From contig NZ_JAHTKP010000011.1 in assembly GCF_019192735.1 (NCBI RefSeq), positions 62,001-126,000 of the forward strand: a stretch of 64,000 nucleotides of DNA. The letters run 5' to 3'. This DNA comes from Kitasatospora aureofaciens. GTDB taxonomy: Bacteria; Actinomycetota; Actinomycetes; Streptomycetales; Streptomycetaceae. Each line of letters starts with the position of its first letter. Within the stretch, counting starts at the first letter, position 1. The notes beneath the pieces were generated by a model. That model did no database searches. It was not told where the DNA came from and saw nothing but the letters and a program-made list of their open reading frames with translations. Positions 50,357 to 60,082 of the stretch are shown here, piece by piece. The position numbers and the translations under genes were made by a program.

Positions 50357-51268
50357 CTACCAGCCGCGGTTGGCGTAGCGCTCGGTCTCCGGCAGGGTGT
50401 CGCAGTTGATGCCGACCATGGCCTCGCCGAGGTTGCGGGAGGCGTCCGCGATGATCTTCGGGTCGTCGAAGAAGGTGGTGGCCTTCACGATGGCGGCGGC
50501 GCGCTTGGCCGGGTCGCCCGACTTGAAGATGCCGGAGCCGACGAAGACGCCCTCGGCGCCCAGCTGGCGCATCAGCGCGGCGTCGGCCGGGGTGGCCACG
50601 CCACCGGCGGAGAACAGCACGACCGGCAGCTTGCCGAGCTCGGCGACCTCCTTGACGAGCTCGTACGGGGCGCGCAGCTCCTTGGCGGCGGCGTACAGCT
50701 CGTTGTGGTCCAGGGCGCGCAGGTGGCCGATCTCGTTCTTGATCTGGCGCAGGTGGCGGACCGCCTCGACGACGTTGCCGGTGCCGGCCTCGCCCTTCGA
50801 GCGGATCATGGCCGCGCCCTCGGCGATGCGGCGCAGGGCCTCGCCCAGGTTGGTGGCGCCGCAGACGAAGGGGGTGGTGAAGGCCCACTTGTCGGAGTGG
50901 TTGACCTCGTCGGCCGGGGTCAGCACCTCGGACTCGTCGATGTAGTCGACGCCGAGCGACTGCAGGACCTGGGCCTCGACGAAGTGGCCGATCCGGGACT
51001 TGGCCATCACCGGGATGGAGACCGCGGCGATGATCTCCTCGATCATGTTCGGGTCCGACATGCGGGCCACGCCGCCGTCCTTGCGGATGTCGGCCGGGAC
51101 CCGCTCCAGCGCCATGACGGCGACCGCGCCGGCGTCCTCGGCGATCTTGGCCTGCTCGGCGTTGACCACGTCCATGATCACACCGCCCTTGAGCTGCTCG
51201 GCCATACCGCGCTTCACCCGGGCGGTGCCGATCTGCGGCTGGTCTGCGGTGATGGGGCTGGTGGACAC
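50357..51268 (-). CDS. pdxS: Pyridoxal 5'-phosphate synthase lyase subunit PdxS
   Basis: The 303-residue TIM-barrel enzyme makes PLP from ribose 5-phosphate, glyceraldehyde 3-phosphate and ammonia. It has [20 protein letters not shown] (first catalytic lysine region), [40 protein letters not shown] and [23 protein letters not shown] at 51266-51268 has AGG 7 nt upstream. It heads the pdxS-pdxT unit. Confidence 0.97.
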   Translation of the reverse strand: MSTSPITADQPQIGTARVKRGMAEQLKGGVIMDVVNAEQAKIAEDAGAVAVMALERVPADIRKDGGVARMSDPNMIEEIIAAVSIPVMAKSRIGHFVEAQVLQSLGVDYIDESEVLTPADEVNHSDKWAFTTPFVCGATNLGEALRRIAEGAAMIRSKGEAGTGNVVEAVRHLRQIKNEIGHLRALDHNELYAAAKELRAPYELVKEVAELGKLPVVLFSAGGVATPADAALMRQLGAEGVFVGSGIFKSGDPAKRAAAIVKATTFFDDPKIIADASRNLGEAMVGINCDTLPETERYANRGW

Positions 51269-51410
51269 GTGAGACCTCACTCGAAGATGAACCAGTGCTA
51301 TCGCCCTATGGTAGGCGCTTGAATTGACGCACCCATGCGCCATCAAGTCCAGCCCGGCCGACGGGATGCGACAAACAGGCCGTATCCGTGCGTCGGTTTC
51401 CGGCCGGATT

Positions 51411-51956
51411 TCAGGCCGGTGCGCCCTCGGGCGTCAGGGCAGGCGGCGGGGCGTCGTCCATCTCGAAAGCCAGCGGGAACGGTGCCTTTCCGGCCAACCG
51501 GAAGTAGCGCACCAGCCGGTGCTCGCGCACCGCCCGGGCCGCCCGCACCGCGTCGTTGTGGAAGCGGCGGGCCATCGGCACCCGGCGCACCGCGGCCGTC
51601 AGGTCCTTCACGGCCTCCTCGCCGCCCGGCTCGGCCACCAGCACCGCCACCTGCTCCGGCTCGGCGAACACCGCCCGCAGCGCCAGGCTCAGCTGGCTCT
51701 CGGCCACCTCGCGCTGCTCGTCCTCCGCCTGCCGGGCCGCGTGCGCCGCGTCCAGCAGCAGCAGGGAGGCGGCCGGGTCCAGCAGCGAGGAGGTGGCCAG
51801 CTCCATCGCCACCGAGGCCCGGCGGACCAGCTGCGCGTCCAGCGCCGCGCGGGCGGCGTCGATCCGGGCGTGCAGCCGGTCCAGCCGGCCGGCCGTCCAA
51901 CTCAGGTACATGCCGAACAGCACCACGGCCACGCCGGCCCAGATCCAGGTAGTCAC
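51411..51956 (-). CDS. LemA-like membrane-anchored protein
   Basis: The 181-residue protein has an N-terminal helix ([20 protein letters not shown]) and a helical body with [20 protein letters not shown]. It ends in [20 protein letters not shown] and [14 protein letters not shown], which resembles the LemA family end (ARxxYN..V..YN.. and FP). Function is unknown. GTG is at 51954-51956. It is alone between pdxS and a tautomerase. Confidence 0.65.
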   Translation of the reverse strand: MTTWIWAGVAVVLFGMYLSWTAGRLDRLHARIDAARAALDAQLVRRASVAMELATSSLLDPAASLLLLDAAHAARQAEDEQREVAESQLSLALRAVFAEPEQVAVLVAEPGGEEAVKDLTAAVRRVPMARRFHNDAVRAARAVREHRLVRYFRLAGKAPFPLAFEMDDAPPPALTPEGAPA

Positions 51957-52015
51957 GGGCCGCTACGTTACCGGGTGTCACCGGCCGGGAAGATCCGCAC
52001 CAGGGCCGACGGACC

Positions 52016-52381
52016 CTAACCCTGGGCGGCCGCGTTGCGGTAGCTGTCCCGGTCGATGTCCGCGATGTTCACCGCGGTGAACAGCCGGGTGCCGGGCGCC
52101 GGCGTGATGTGCTCGGCCAGCAGCGCCAGGACGCCCTCGCTGAGCGCGGCCTTCGCCTCCGGCGTGCGGCCCGGGAAGATCTGGAACTCGACGAGCACCT
52201 GCGTGTCGGGCCCCGCGCTCTCCCCCACGACGAACTCGTCGCTCGCCCGGAACAGCGTCTTGCACGCCTCCGGCTTCGCGTCGATCGTCTTCACCGCGAG
52301 CCGGTTGATCGCCAGACCCAGCGCCCGGCGGTCGAAGGAGCCGGCCAGGCCGGCCGAGTAGTCGACGGAGATCTGCGGCAT
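52016..52381 (-). CDS. Tautomerase-superfamily protein (CHMI-like)
   Basis: The 121-residue protein begins MPQISVDYSAGLAGSFDRRA. Tautomerase-superfamily enzymes use the N-terminal proline as catalytic base, so ATG at 52379-52381 is preferred over the ATG four codons upstream. Length and the internal ISxDYS.. pattern fit 5-carboxymethyl-2-hydroxymuconate isomerase. No aromatic degradation genes are nearby, so the true substrate is open. Confidence 0.78.
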   Translation of the reverse strand: MPQISVDYSAGLAGSFDRRALGLAINRLAVKTIDAKPEACKTLFRASDEFVVGESAGPDTQVLVEFQIFPGRTPEAKAALSEGVLALLAEHITPAPGTRLFTAVNIADIDRDSYRNAAAQG

Positions 52382-52465
52382 CGTTGCCCCCATGGTTCGT
52401 GGTGCGTTCGCCCGACCCTAACTCCACCGACACCCGGCCCGATCGCCGGACCCCCGGAGCCGGAA

Positions 52466-53650
52466 TCAGTCCCTGGCCAGCCCGAACCGGCCGCGCCGGC
52501 CGCTGCGCACGTCCTCCTCGACCACCGCTGCGGCACCCGCCGTCACCGTCTCGTACACCGCGAGGATGTCCGCGCCGACCGTCGACCAGTCGAACCGCCG
52601 CACGTGCCGCGAGGCCGCCTTCCGCAGCTCCTCCAGCCGCCCCGGGTCGCCCAGCAGCCGCAGCGCCGTACGCGCAAGCGCGTCCGCGTCCTCCACCGGG
52701 AACAGCTCGCCCGCGTCCCCGCCGTCCAACACCTGCTTGAACGCGTCCAGATCGCTGGCCAGCACCGGCGCGCCCGCCGACATCGCCTCGACCAGGATGA
52801 TCCCGAAGCTCTCGCCGCCGGTGTTCGGCGCCACGTACAGGTCGACGCTGCGCAGCAGCCGGGCCTTGTCCCGGTCGCTCACCATGCCGAGGAACTCGAC
52901 CTGCTTGCGGACCTCGGGCGGCAGGCCCGCGACGGCCTCCTCCTCGTCGCCCTTGCCGGCCACCAGCAGCCGCACGCCCGGCCGCTCGGCCAGGATCTTC
53001 GGCAGCGCCGCCAGCAGCGTCGGCAGGCCCTTGCGCGGCTCGTTGATCCGGCCGATGAAGCCGATCGTGCCCGGCTCGCCCTCCGCCGCGCCGCCCGTCC
53101 AGCGCTCGTCCGGCTCGGCGCCCGCGAAGAAGCCGACGTCCACGCCGTTCGGGATCACCACCGCGTCGCCGCCCAGGTGCTCGACCAGCGTCCGCCGGGC
53201 GTACTCCGACACCGCGATCCGCGCCCGCATCTTCTCCAGCCCGGGCTGGAGGATCGGCGAGGCCGCGATCATCGCCCGCGAGCGCGGGTTCGAGGTGTGG
53301 AACGTCCCCACCATCGGCCCGGAGGCCGACCAGGCTGCCAGCACCGACAGACTCGGCGAGGCCGGCTCGTGCACATGCAGGATGTCGAACCGCCCGTCGT
53401 GCAGCCACCGCCGCACCCGCGCCGCCGACAGGATGCCGAAGCTCAGCCGTGCCACCGACCCGTTGTACGGCACCGCCACCGCCCGCCCGGCCGAGACCAC
53501 GTACGGCGGCAGCGCGTCGTCGTCCTCGGCGGGCGCCAGCACCGACACCTCGTGGCCGAGGCGGATCAGGTGCTCGGCCAGGTCCCGGATGTGGAACTGC
53601 ACCCCACCGGGGACGTCCCAGTCGTACGGGCAGACGATGCCGATCTTCAC
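52466..53650 (-). CDS. pimA: Phosphatidylinositol alpha-mannosyltransferase PimA
   Basis: The 394-residue GT4 glycosyltransferase adds the first mannose to phosphatidylinositol using GDP-mannose. It begins MKIGIVCPYDWDVPGGVQFH, and has GTFHTSNPRSRAM, VIPNGVDVGFFAG, IGFIGRINEPRKGLPTLLAA and GGESFGIILVEAMSAGAPV. GTG at 53648-53650 has GAGGA 4 nt upstream. It is third in the pgsA-acyltransferase-pimA operon, which supports the assignment. Confidence 0.93.
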   Translation of the reverse strand: MKIGIVCPYDWDVPGGVQFHIRDLAEHLIRLGHEVSVLAPAEDDDALPPYVVSAGRAVAVPYNGSVARLSFGILSAARVRRWLHDGRFDILHVHEPASPSLSVLAAWSASGPMVGTFHTSNPRSRAMIAASPILQPGLEKMRARIAVSEYARRTLVEHLGGDAVVIPNGVDVGFFAGAEPDERWTGGAAEGEPGTIGFIGRINEPRKGLPTLLAALPKILAERPGVRLLVAGKGDEEEAVAGLPPEVRKQVEFLGMVSDRDKARLLRSVDLYVAPNTGGESFGIILVEAMSAGAPVLASDLDAFKQVLDGGDAGELFPVEDADALARTALRLLGDPGRLEELRKAASRHVRRFDWSTVGADILAVYETVTAGAAAVVEEDVRSGRRGRFGLARD

Positions 53651-53715
53651 GGGTTCCTCATGCTCCTTCGCGTGCTCCGGTACGGCAGGGATCCGGTACG
53701 GCAAGGAGTCCGGGT

Positions 53716-54747
53716 TCAGGACCCGGACGCCTCGGCCGCGGGCTCGCCGGCCGGCTCCGGCGCGGCCGCCCGAACGTCCCGCACGGGCTCGATCCGCTCC
53801 GGGACCCGCTCCCCCGCCTTCTCCCCCATCGTCTCCCCGGCCGTCTCCCCAACCGTCTCACGGACCGGGAGGTCGGCCAGCCAGAAGCGCTGCAGCATGT
53901 GCCAGTCCTCGGGGTGCTCGGCGATCCCCCGCTCCCACACGTCCGCCATGGCCTGCGTCATCGCCAGCGTCCGCGTCTTCCGGTCGCCCTCCTCCGGCAC
54001 CGGCACCTCGGGGTGGATCAGCGCCCGCAGCACCGGCCCGTCGTACCAGAGCGTCACCGGCAGCAGCGCCGCCCCGGTCCGCTGACACAGCGCCGCCGGG
54101 CCGGCCGGCATCCGGGTCGCCTCACCGAAGAACGTCACCTCGATGCCCGCCTCCGAGAGGTCCCGGTCCCCCACCAGGCAGACCATACGGCCCTCGCGCA
54201 GCCGCCGCGCGAGCGTGCCGATCACGTTCGTCCCGCTGCCGGTCAGCGCCAGGACCTCCATGCCCTGGCCCTCCCGGAACGCCACGAACCGGTCGAACAG
54301 CCGCTCCGGCTTCAGCCGCTCCGCGACCGTCGTGAACGGATAGCCCTGCTGCGCGACCCAGGTGCCCGCGAGGTCCCAGTTGCCCATGTGCGGCAGCGCT
54401 ATCACCGCGCCCCGCCCGGCCTCCAGCGCCCCGCGCAGGTGCTCGAAACCCTCCACCTGGACGTCCCGGGCCACCCGGTCCCGACTCCACACCGGCAGCC
54501 GGAACGACTCCATCCAGTACCGCAGGTACGAGCGCATCCCGGCCCGGGACAGCGCCCGCAGCGCCGCCTCGTCCAGCCCCGGACGGACCCGGCGCAGGTT
54601 CGCCTCCAGCTGGAGCACCCGCTTGCCGCGCTTGCGCCAGGCGTAGTCCGCCAGCCGGTCGAACAGGGCCCGCGCCGCCCGCTCCGGCAGGTGCTTCAGC
54701 ACCGCCCAGCCCAACGCGTACGCCCAGTACACCAGTCGGTCCGTCAC
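53716..54747 (-). CDS. Phosphatidylinositol mannoside acyltransferase (PatA-like)
   Basis: The 343-residue protein belongs to the lauroyl/HTB acyltransferase family. It has the HX4D active site (ALPHMGNWDLAGTW) and an acidic site GDRDLSEAGIEVTFFG. It acylates the mannose of PIM1 in mycobacteria (PatA). The C-terminus has an extra disordered stretch with repeated GET/GEK units (about 300-343). GTG is at 54745-54747, 16 bp after pgsA. Confidence 0.9.
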   Translation of the reverse strand: MTDRLVYWAYALGWAVLKHLPERAARALFDRLADYAWRKRGKRVLQLEANLRRVRPGLDEAALRALSRAGMRSYLRYWMESFRLPVWSRDRVARDVQVEGFEHLRGALEAGRGAVIALPHMGNWDLAGTWVAQQGYPFTTVAERLKPERLFDRFVAFREGQGMEVLALTGSGTNVIGTLARRLREGRMVCLVGDRDLSEAGIEVTFFGEATRMPAGPAALCQRTGAALLPVTLWYDGPVLRALIHPEVPVPEEGDRKTRTLAMTQAMADVWERGIAEHPEDWHMLQRFWLADLPVRETVGETAGETMGEKAGERVPERIEPVRDVRAAAPEPAGEPAAEASGS

Positions 54748-54763
54748 CGCAGGACGCCCCCCA

Positions 54764-55411
54764 TCAGCTCCCGGCCGCCACTCGGTCGGCCTCGAACGCC
54801 TCGCGGCGCACGGTCAGCATCCGCTGCAGCACCGTCACCAGGCTGCCCACCGCGACCAGCCACAGCGCCACCGGCAGCAGCCACTCCACGTACGGCACCC
54901 CGAACTTGTGCAGGCCCGCGACCCCGGCCGCCACCAGGCTGGCCACCAGCCGCTCGGCCCGCTCCACCAGGCCCGACACGTCGCACGGCAGCCCCTGGCT
55001 CTGCGCCCGCGCCTTCGTGTACGACACCACCAGACCGCTCGCCAGACAGACGATCGCCACCGCGCACAGCAGGTTGTTGTCACCCTTGCCCGCGTACCAC
55101 ATCGCCAGCCCGCCGAAGATCGCCGCATCGGCGACCCGGTCCAGCGTGGAGTCCAGGAACGCGCCCCACTTGGTGCTCCGGCCCAGCTGACGGGCCATGT
55201 TGCCGTCCACCAGGTCCGAGAAGATGAACAGCGTGATCGTGATGGTGCCCCAGAAGAACTCCCCCCGCGGGAAGAACACCAGCGCACCGACCACCGAGCC
55301 GGCGGTACCGATCAGCGTCACGGCGTCCGGGCTCACGCCCAGCCGGATCAGGAACGCGGCGAACGGGGTCAGAACACGTGTGAAGAAGGCACGCGCGTAT
55401 TTGTTGAGCAT
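54764..55411 (-). CDS. pgsA: Phosphatidylinositol (phosphate) synthase PgsA
   Basis: The 215-residue CDP-alcohol phosphotransferase has six helices and the motif DGxxARx8Gx3Dx3D, seen as DLVDGNMARQLGRSTK followed by GAFLDSTLDRVAD. It makes phosphatidylinositol (phosphate) from CDP-diacylglycerol. ATG is at 55409-55411. It heads the PIM operon and is divergent from the EF-G-like gene, with 256 bp between them. Confidence 0.93.
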   Translation of the reverse strand: MLNKYARAFFTRVLTPFAAFLIRLGVSPDAVTLIGTAGSVVGALVFFPRGEFFWGTITITLFIFSDLVDGNMARQLGRSTKWGAFLDSTLDRVADAAIFGGLAMWYAGKGDNNLLCAVAIVCLASGLVVSYTKARAQSQGLPCDVSGLVERAERLVASLVAAGVAGLHKFGVPYVEWLLPVALWLVAVGSLVTVLQRMLTVRREAFEADRVAAGS

Positions 55412-55667
55412 GGCCTTCCCGACCGCTCCGATCTCCCTGGTACCCGCCTGGCGCGGTACGCGCGGCAGACGGCCGGGCGGATCAGCCCACCCGGCGCACC
55501 CATCGTAGCCACGCCGACGACACGCTCCGCCGCACACACCGCCCGACGACGCGCCAACGACACGCCGCACACACGGACGGTCACCGCCCCCCGTACGACA
55601 CGCGCCCCGGCGACACCCGACCCTAGACTTTCGAAAGACACCCTCGGCGCGACGGGAGGAGACCCCG

Positions 55668-57716
55668 ATGCCCGACCGCAGCACGGCCCGAGCCGGCCAG
55701 GCACCCGCCGTCACCGGCCCCCGAGACCTGCGCAACGTCGTCCTCATCGGCTGCAGCGGTGTGGGCAAGACCACCCTCGCCGAAACCCTCGCCCTCACCG
55801 CCGGCGCCACCGGCCGGGCCGGTCGCGTCACCGACGGCACCACCGTCTCCGACCACGAGGACATCGAGCACCAGCAGCAGCGCTCCGTCCAGCTCTCGCT
55901 GCTCCCGCTCGAATGGAACGGCGTCAAGATCAACCTGATCGACCCGCCCGGCCACCCCGACTTCACCGCCGACCTGCGCGCCGCCCTGCACGCCGCCGAC
56001 GCCGCCGTCTTCGTCGTCTCCGCCACCGACCCGGTCACCGCCCCCACCCGCGCCCTCTGGCGCGAGTGCGCCGCCGAGGGCATCCCCCGCGCCATCGCCG
56101 TCGCCAAACTCGACCTCGCCCGCACCGGCTTCGACGACATCCTCACCGCCTGCCACGACGCCTTCGGCCTCGGCCCCGACACCCTCCGCCCGCTCTTCCT
56201 CCCCGTCCTCCACGACGGCCGGCCCGACGGCAGCGTCGACCTCCTCACCGGACAGACCTACGGCGACGCCGCCCCCCTGCCCGACACCGCCCCCGCCCGC
56301 GACAGCCTCGTCGAAGCCATCTCCGGCCAGGACGACACCCTCATGGAGCGCTACCTCGCCGGCGACACCCTCGACACCGCCGCCCTGGAGGAGGGCATGC
56401 GCCGCGAAGTCATCGCCTGCGCCCTCCACCCCGCCGTCCCCACCAGCGAGACCGGCCTCGGCGCCGCCGAACTCCTCGACCTCATCACCCACACCTTCCC
56501 CGACCCCACCGAACGCACCCGCCCCGGCCCCGCCTGCGACCCCGACGCCCCCCTCGCCGCCCAGGTCGTCCGCGTCACCGGCGACGCCTACGTCGGCCGG
56601 ATCAGCCTGCTGCGCCTCTACGCCGGCACCCTGCGCCCCGACACCCGCATCCACCTCGCCGGCCCCGCCCACACCGCCGACCAGAACGGCGACGAACGCG
56701 TCACCGCCCTCACCAGCCCCTTCGGCAAACTCCAGCGGCCCGTCCCGCACGCCGTCGCCGGCGACCTCGTCTGCGCCGCCAAACTCACCACCGCCCGGGC
56801 CGGCGACACCGTCCACGACCCCGGCCACCCCGTCGAACTCGACGGCTGGATCCTCCCCGAACCCCTGCTCCCCATCGCCGTCGAGGCCCACAGCAAGGCC
56901 GACGACGACAAGCTCTCCCAGGCCCTCGCCCGCCTCACCGCCGAGGACCCGGCCCTGCGCCTCGAACAGAACCCCGACACCCACCAGCTCGTCCTCTGGT
57001 GCACCGGCGAGGCCCACGCCGAGGTCGTCCTCGACCGCCTCCGCACCCGCCACGGCGTCCACGTCGACACCGTCGAACCGAAGGTCGCCCTCCGCGAGAC
57101 CTTCGGCAGCGCCGCCGCCGGCCACGGTCGGCTCGTCAAGCAGTCCGGCGGCCACGGCCAGTACGCCATCTGCGACCTGGAGGTCGAACCCCTCCCGGCC
57201 GGCTCCGGCTTCGAGTTCCAGGAGCACGTCGTCGGCGGCGCCGTCCCCAAGCACTTCATCCCCTCCGTCGAGAAGGGCGTCCGCGCCCAGCTCGCCAAGG
57301 GAGTCGCCACCGGCCACCCGCTCGTCGACGTCCGGGTCACCCTCACCGACGGCAAGGCGCACTCCGTCGACTCCTCCGACGCGTCCTTCCAGACCGCCGC
57401 CGCCCTCGCCCTGCGCGACGCCGCCGGGCACGCCGTCATCCGGCTCCTCGAACCCGTCGCCGCCGTCAGCATCCTGCTGCCCGACGACTACCTCGGCGCC
57501 GTCCTCGGCGACCTCTCCGCCCGCCGCGGCCGCGTCCTCGGCACCGAGACCGGCGGCCCCGGCCTCACCCTGCTGCGCGCCGAGGTGCCCGAGCTCGAAC
57601 TCACCCGCTACCCCGTCGACCTGCGCTCGCTCACCCACGGCACCGCCGAGTTCAGCCGCGCCTACCTGCGCCACGAACCCATGCCCGCCGCGATCGCCGG
57701 CCGCTACACCGACTGA
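55668..57716 (+). CDS. EF-G-like translational GTPase (EF-G2 type), divergent G motifs
   Basis: The 682-residue protein has the five-domain EF-G layout. G1 is GCSGVGKTTLAE. G3 reads DPPGHPDF instead of DTPGHVD, and G4 reads AVAKLD instead of NKxD. Domain II spans about 280-370, and domain IV has GHGQYAICDLEVEPLPAGSG. In mycobacteria a second EF-G of this type lacks ribosome-dependent GTPase activity. The altered G3 and G4 suggest weak or different nucleotide use. ATG at 55668 has GGGAGGAG about 8 nt upstream; TAGACT (55624-55629) is a good -10 box. Codon use is extremely rich in C at third positions compared with neighbours. Confidence 0.9.
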   Translation: MPDRSTARAGQAPAVTGPRDLRNVVLIGCSGVGKTTLAETLALTAGATGRAGRVTDGTTVSDHEDIEHQQQRSVQLSLLPLEWNGVKINLIDPPGHPDFTADLRAALHAADAAVFVVSATDPVTAPTRALWRECAAEGIPRAIAVAKLDLARTGFDDILTACHDAFGLGPDTLRPLFLPVLHDGRPDGSVDLLTGQTYGDAAPLPDTAPARDSLVEAISGQDDTLMERYLAGDTLDTAALEEGMRREVIACALHPAVPTSETGLGAAELLDLITHTFPDPTERTRPGPACDPDAPLAAQVVRVTGDAYVGRISLLRLYAGTLRPDTRIHLAGPAHTADQNGDERVTALTSPFGKLQRPVPHAVAGDLVCAAKLTTARAGDTVHDPGHPVELDGWILPEPLLPIAVEAHSKADDDKLSQALARLTAEDPALRLEQNPDTHQLVLWCTGEAHAEVVLDRLRTRHGVHVDTVEPKVALRETFGSAAAGHGRLVKQSGGHGQYAICDLEVEPLPAGSGFEFQEHVVGGAVPKHFIPSVEKGVRAQLAKGVATGHPLVDVRVTLTDGKAHSVDSSDASFQTAAALALRDAAGHAVIRLLEPVAAVSILLPDDYLGAVLGDLSARRGRVLGTETGGPGLTLLRAEVPELELTRYPVDLRSLTHGTAEFSRAYLRHEPMPAAIAGRYTD

Positions 57717-57735
57717 CGGCTACCTGCGCCGAGCG

Positions 57736-58164
57736 CTACACCGACTGGGCCGGCGCCCGGTTCGGCATCGCGCATGCCGGCGTACCCCCCGGCATCCGGT
57801 GCCGGTTCTTCGCCACCCAGCGGTACACCACGCCCGCCACCGGCCGCACCGGCGCCAACGCCAGCAGCCCGCCCGCGAACGCCCACGCCCCGCCCGAACG
57901 CATCAGCAGCCGCGCCACCGCCTGCGCACCGCCGTACACCCGGCCCGCCGGCGTCACCCACAGCACCTCGCGCTCCGCCCGCTCCCAGCTGACCTCGCCC
58001 ACCCCGCCGGCCCGCGCGTCCAGCGCCGCCAGATCCGCGAACTGGAACGGCACCGCCTCCCAGCCCCCCGACGCCAGCGTCTGCCGCAGATACCGCTCCG
58101 CCCAGCCCACGCACGACGAACAGAACGCGCAGTCCCCGTCGAAAACCAGCACCGGATCCTTCAC
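57736..58164 (-). CDS. DCC-family thiol-disulfide oxidoreductase (DUF393)
   Basis: The 142-residue protein has the family signature LVFDGDCAFCSSCVGWAERY with a CxxC-like redox pair, and ends RWVAKNRHRM. DCC proteins are small predicted oxidoreductases with a glutaredoxin-like fold. I chose GTG at 58162-58164 with GAGGA about 11 nt upstream; an ATG 14 codons earlier is possible. It converges on the EF-G-like gene with 19 bp between stops. Confidence 0.88.
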   Translation of the reverse strand: MKDPVLVFDGDCAFCSSCVGWAERYLRQTLASGGWEAVPFQFADLAALDARAGGVGEVSWERAEREVLWVTPAGRVYGGAQAVARLLMRSGGAWAFAGGLLALAPVRPVAGVVYRWVAKNRHRMPGGTPACAMPNRAPAQSV

Positions 58165-58366
58165 GTCGGCCCCTTCCTCCGCCACTACGACCATCGTGCA
58201 CCACCCCGACAGGGGGCGATCCACCGGGTATCGACCCACCCGAACCTGGGCATCATGCCTGTCAGACCTACGCGGCGCGATCGTGACGGTACTTCAGACG
58301 ATCATCCGCGCGGCACCACGACGGCACGGTAACCTGCCGCTGACAAGGGGAGGAGGGGACGCCACC

Positions 58367-60016
58367 GTGACCACACTCGACATGACCCCGGGTGCGCAGA
58401 TACCCCGGACCGACGCCGGCCCGCAGACCGCCGTCACCCAGGCGCTCTCCTCGGCCGCGTACCGCGACGGCAAGATCGAGGACTTCGTCAAGGCGGTCAC
58501 TGCGGCGACCCACAAGAAACCGCACTTCAAGCTCTTCGAGGCCAACCTCGGCGAGGCGTTCAGCGCCGCCGTCATCGCCCGCACCCTCGGCGCCACCCGC
58601 AAGCCGATCGTGCCCTCCTTCGGCACCGACACCCGCCAGATCGTCGAACACTGCCTCGCCGCCCAGGAGTTCCGCGCCAACCGCGACCGCCGGCTCACCA
58701 CCATCACCATCGTCTTCGGCCTGCTCGCCCTCCCCGGCACCCTGATCTGGCTCGCCGCGTTCTACCTCCGCACCTGGCTCCTCAAGGACAAGTCCCGCCA
58801 GAACGAGGTCTACGGCGGCCTCGCCCTCCTCGCCGCCGGCGCCATCGCCGTCCTGCTCGCCCTCCGCCCCCCGGCCGCCGGCCTGCTCGGCACCTACCTG
58901 CGCATCACCATGATCGCCCCGGTCGCCGGCTGGTTCCTCGCCAAGCGCATCGTGCTCCGCTCCACCCAGGAACTGCGCGACCGCTGGCAGGCCCTCGTCG
59001 AGGGCAACGCCGTCGCCGCCAGCGTCGCCAAGGCCGTCCCCCGCGACGACCTCGACAAGAAGGCCAACGACCTGCGCGACAAACTCGGCCGCCTGGAGGC
59101 CGAGCAGGAGACCAACGTCCAGCACTACGCAGGCCCCAAGGGCATCCTCGGCGTCGGAAGGCGCTGGGGCGAATGGCGGCTCGTCGACGTGCTGCGCCCG
59201 GCCGAGGGCCACGCCGACTTCCGCGCCTTCCACCCCTGGGACCTGGTCCGCAAGATCTCCGCCCACCTCAAGGCCCTCGCGGTCAGCGAGGTCGCCAACA
59301 GCGGGATGACCAACCTCTCGATCAAGCAGTGGGCGGTGCTCGAAGTCGGCGAGAAGGCCGACGAGATCTCCCGCCCCTCGGGCGCCGACATGGACGGCGA
59401 CCGGATGCGCGAGTTCGCTGTCCAGACCATCGCCGACAAGCAGACGTTCTCCGGCGGCGGCGCCCGGCACTACCTCGCCACCCAGTTCATCACCTTCGAC
59501 GGCAAGCTGGTCATCACCTTCACGGTCACGGTCACCCTGCTCGCCAACACGCTCACCGTCACCGTCGCCGGCTATGCGCTCGGCCCGGTCAACGGCCTCT
59601 TCGGGGACAAGCCCGCCCCCAAGGAGAAGACGATCCAGAAGACCGGCAAGTTCTGGGAGGAGAAGACCGTCCAGCTCCCCCTCATCGACAACGACGAGGT
59701 GGTCCGCCAGGCCCTGCGCGCGCCGTTCGTCCGCGCCCCCGGCCTGCTCGCCTGGCTCGGCGGCGGCCTCGGCCTGCCCGAGCCCTTCGGCTTCCGACAC
59801 GCCTGGGCGAACCCGCCGTGGAGCAGCCGGTTCATGACGGACAACGCGCTCAACGCCTCCGTCCCGGTGCTCAGCGCGGTGCACTCCGCCACGCTGGAGT
59901 TCCTGGAGGAGCACGACCTGGACACCGAGCGCTTCTTCAAGAACCGCGCCTCGATCATCAAGTCCGAGGCGCAGGGCACCCGGCCGTACAAGGTCGACCA
60001 GTTCGACGCGGGCTGA
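58367..60016 (+). CDS. Conserved membrane protein of unknown function
   Basis: The 549-residue protein has a soluble N-terminus (about 1-108) and a first helix pair (TTITIVFGLLALPGTLIWLA; about 111-137). More helices follow (GLALLAAGAIAVLLAL, about 151-166; LRITMIAPVAGWFLA, about 178-192), then a long soluble loop, one or two helices near 383-410 (FTVTVTLLANTLTVTVAGYA) and a C-terminal soluble region. I do not recognise a family. GTG at 58367 has a GGGAGGAGGGG stretch about 8-18 nt upstream. It is monocistronic and ends in a very strong terminator. Confidence 0.8.
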   Translation: MTTLDMTPGAQIPRTDAGPQTAVTQALSSAAYRDGKIEDFVKAVTAATHKKPHFKLFEANLGEAFSAAVIARTLGATRKPIVPSFGTDTRQIVEHCLAAQEFRANRDRRLTTITIVFGLLALPGTLIWLAAFYLRTWLLKDKSRQNEVYGGLALLAAGAIAVLLALRPPAAGLLGTYLRITMIAPVAGWFLAKRIVLRSTQELRDRWQALVEGNAVAASVAKAVPRDDLDKKANDLRDKLGRLEAEQETNVQHYAGPKGILGVGRRWGEWRLVDVLRPAEGHADFRAFHPWDLVRKISAHLKALAVSEVANSGMTNLSIKQWAVLEVGEKADEISRPSGADMDGDRMREFAVQTIADKQTFSGGGARHYLATQFITFDGKLVITFTVTVTLLANTLTVTVAGYALGPVNGLFGDKPAPKEKTIQKTGKFWEEKTVQLPLIDNDEVVRQALRAPFVRAPGLLAWLGGGLGLPEPFGFRHAWANPPWSSRFMTDNALNASVPVLSAVHSATLEFLEEHDLDTERFFKNRASIIKSEAQGTRPYKVDQFDAG

Positions 60017-60022
60017 GCCCGA

Positions 60023-60074
60023 TCATGACGAAGGGGCCCGCCACCGTACGTACGGTGGCGGGCCCCTTCGTCAT
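60023..60074. terminator. 52-bp perfect palindrome, bidirectional terminator
   Basis: The two 26-bp arms, meeting at GTAC|GTAC, are exact reverse complements. It lies 6 bp after the membrane-protein stop and 9 bp before the end of the convergent HIT gene. It is the longest perfect inverted repeat I found in the window. Confidence 0.9.
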
Positions 60075-60082
60075 GCGTCTGC

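Noticed and set aside
52382..52393. ATG at 52393 as the tautomerase start
   Set aside because: It would place four residues before the catalytic proline of MPQIS. The inner ATG fits the family.
54908..58366. Very long plus-strand open frame running into the membrane protein
   Set aside because: The upstream part is antisense to pgsA and out of frame with the EF-G-like gene. Only the part from GTG 58367 shows protein-like sequence with helices.
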